A stretch of DNA of 63,055 nt. It comes from Welwitschia mirabilis (Eukaryota; Gnetophyta; Gnetopsida; Welwitschiales). The stretch is from assembly GCA_051453625.1 (NCBI GenBank), contig JBOZIK010000001.1, positions 121,400,877-121,463,931 on the forward strand. Direction: 5' to 3'. Below, in pieces: positions 62,260 through 63,055 of this stretch; the first letter of the stretch is position 1, and each line of letters starts with the position of its first letter. A model generated the notes under the pieces. The model did no database searches. It was not told the DNA's origin and was given only the letters and a program-made list of their open reading frames with translations. The position numbers and the translations under genes are program-made.

Positions 62260-63055
62260 TGTGATGTGTATTTGTACTTCTAATTCCAATATTCAAAAGA
62301 TTGAATTTAACTTGCAACATCTAAAAATCTGATAATCTAATTACACATAATACACATTTGTATAATGGGATCAACCCAAATGTTGTACACTTGGAGAAGA
62401 CTTCTAAAAGAGAATATGAAAAATTACTTTTATAAAGAGAAGAATAACATATTTTGGAATTTTTCTTTAAAGGAAATAAAATTAAACAATGCAAATGTGA
62501 AGATGGAATGCAAAGAAATGGAATTAAATAAAATAGAATGTAATGAATGCAATTCTAATGTAATGAATTAATTAAACTTCTAGTCTACTGTCACTAGCTT
62601 AAAACCTATTTTAATTACAAATTTATGTCATTTAAATTGCAATTAACATAAGCTATAAGAAAGAATAATAAAGCATCTGAAAAGAGTTCAATTCAATCAA
62701 TACTTTTATTAATGAAATTGAATTACATATACCTATGACAATAACTTCTCAATGGAAGATTCTCTTCCTAACATCAAAATGGTCATTCTTACAAGTAGAA
62801 TGGATCTCCTTGCCTTCAACAATCTTTAATCATTACAAGAATGTAGATAAGAAAGAATTATTTTGAAATATGATCTATAACAGTCTGTTTATAGGTTGGG
62901 ATAGGTGATAAGGGGTCTGAAATGAAAAGCTATGAGTTAGATCCACTATTTCATAATAATTTAATTAACTTTAAAAATTATTTTGGCCATCATCCATTAT
63001 GTCATCCTCATGATGTAGAGGATGACACTCCATCTACTAACTAATGCTTAGCACA
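62260..63055 (-). other. LTR-like sequence truncating the LINE, continues beyond window
   Basis: On the minus strand, a TATA-like cctataaacagactg lies at about 62885-62900 and a possible poly(A) signal aataaaag at about 62703-62710. The edge with the LINE reads TGTGATGTG (plus). No second copy is present in the window, so LTR identity is an inference. The frame 62365-62571 is low-complexity. Confidence 0.4.

Larger units (their letters stand above)
59330..62260 (+). mobile_element. Second plant L1-type LINE, 3' truncated
   Basis: ORF1, endonuclease and the beginning of RT follow in order on the plus strand. RT stops at about 62255, right before the catalytic region, and the sequence changes to an LTR-like stretch beginning TGTGATGTG at 62260. 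A 100-N gap lies at 60152-60251. Its wording differs from the LINE at 17805-32652, so it is a separate family. Confidence 0.86.

Noticed and set aside
1-63055. Integrated plant pararetrovirus
   Set aside because: I looked for movement-protein and coat-type motifs beside the RT pieces; every RT found has Copia, Athila or L1 context instead.

Overview
This window is nuclear DNA from a flowering plant. It is strongly AT-rich and holds GT-AG introns, plant L1-type LINEs, Ty1/copia and Athila-like Ty3/gypsy retrotransposons, and one intact multi-exon gene for an IST1-like ESCRT-III protein. I cannot name the species. Eight runs of N (10 to 553 bases) show it is a draft scaffold. The transposons are old: almost every recognisable domain is broken by stop codons and frameshifts.

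Layout: 1-5125, a minus-strand, Sirevirus-like Copia element cut by the left edge (RNase H, RT, integrase, protease, gag, PBS, LTR). 6700-16050, a plus-strand Athila-like element with both LTRs, gag, protease, the first part of RT and an env-like frame; past its second LTR the leader sequence recurs to about 16510, suggesting a collapsed tandem. 17805-32652, a plant L1 LINE (ORF1, endonuclease, RT, poly(A)) split by a nested Copia element at 21056-29996 that has both LTRs, PBS, PPT and a matching 5-bp target duplication. 32653-43075, non-coding AT-rich sequence with a microsatellite and a 760-bp tandem duplication.

43494-46892 is the only gene I consider functional: six coding exons for a 536-residue IST1-like protein, standing in a less AT-rich island. 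Just downstream, 47872-48621 is an antisense relic of a different Copia lineage. 48622-55540 has no recognised gene. 55540-58870 is a minus-strand Athila-like relic (gag, protease, RT). 59330-62260 is a second L1 LINE (ORF1 with zinc knuckle, endonuclease, start of RT) that ends abruptly at an LTR-like sequence running out of the window.

The transposons do not work together as a pathway; they record successive insertions around one housekeeping-type gene. I found no convincing new biological system. The observations most worth checking are the dense GTCGACC-like motif arrays in the LTRs of two Copia families, the unexplained Pro/Ser-rich stretch between the LINE RT and its poly(A), the collapsed Athila tandem, the upstream ORFs of the IST1-like gene, and duplicated sequence at gap edges that points to assembly error.
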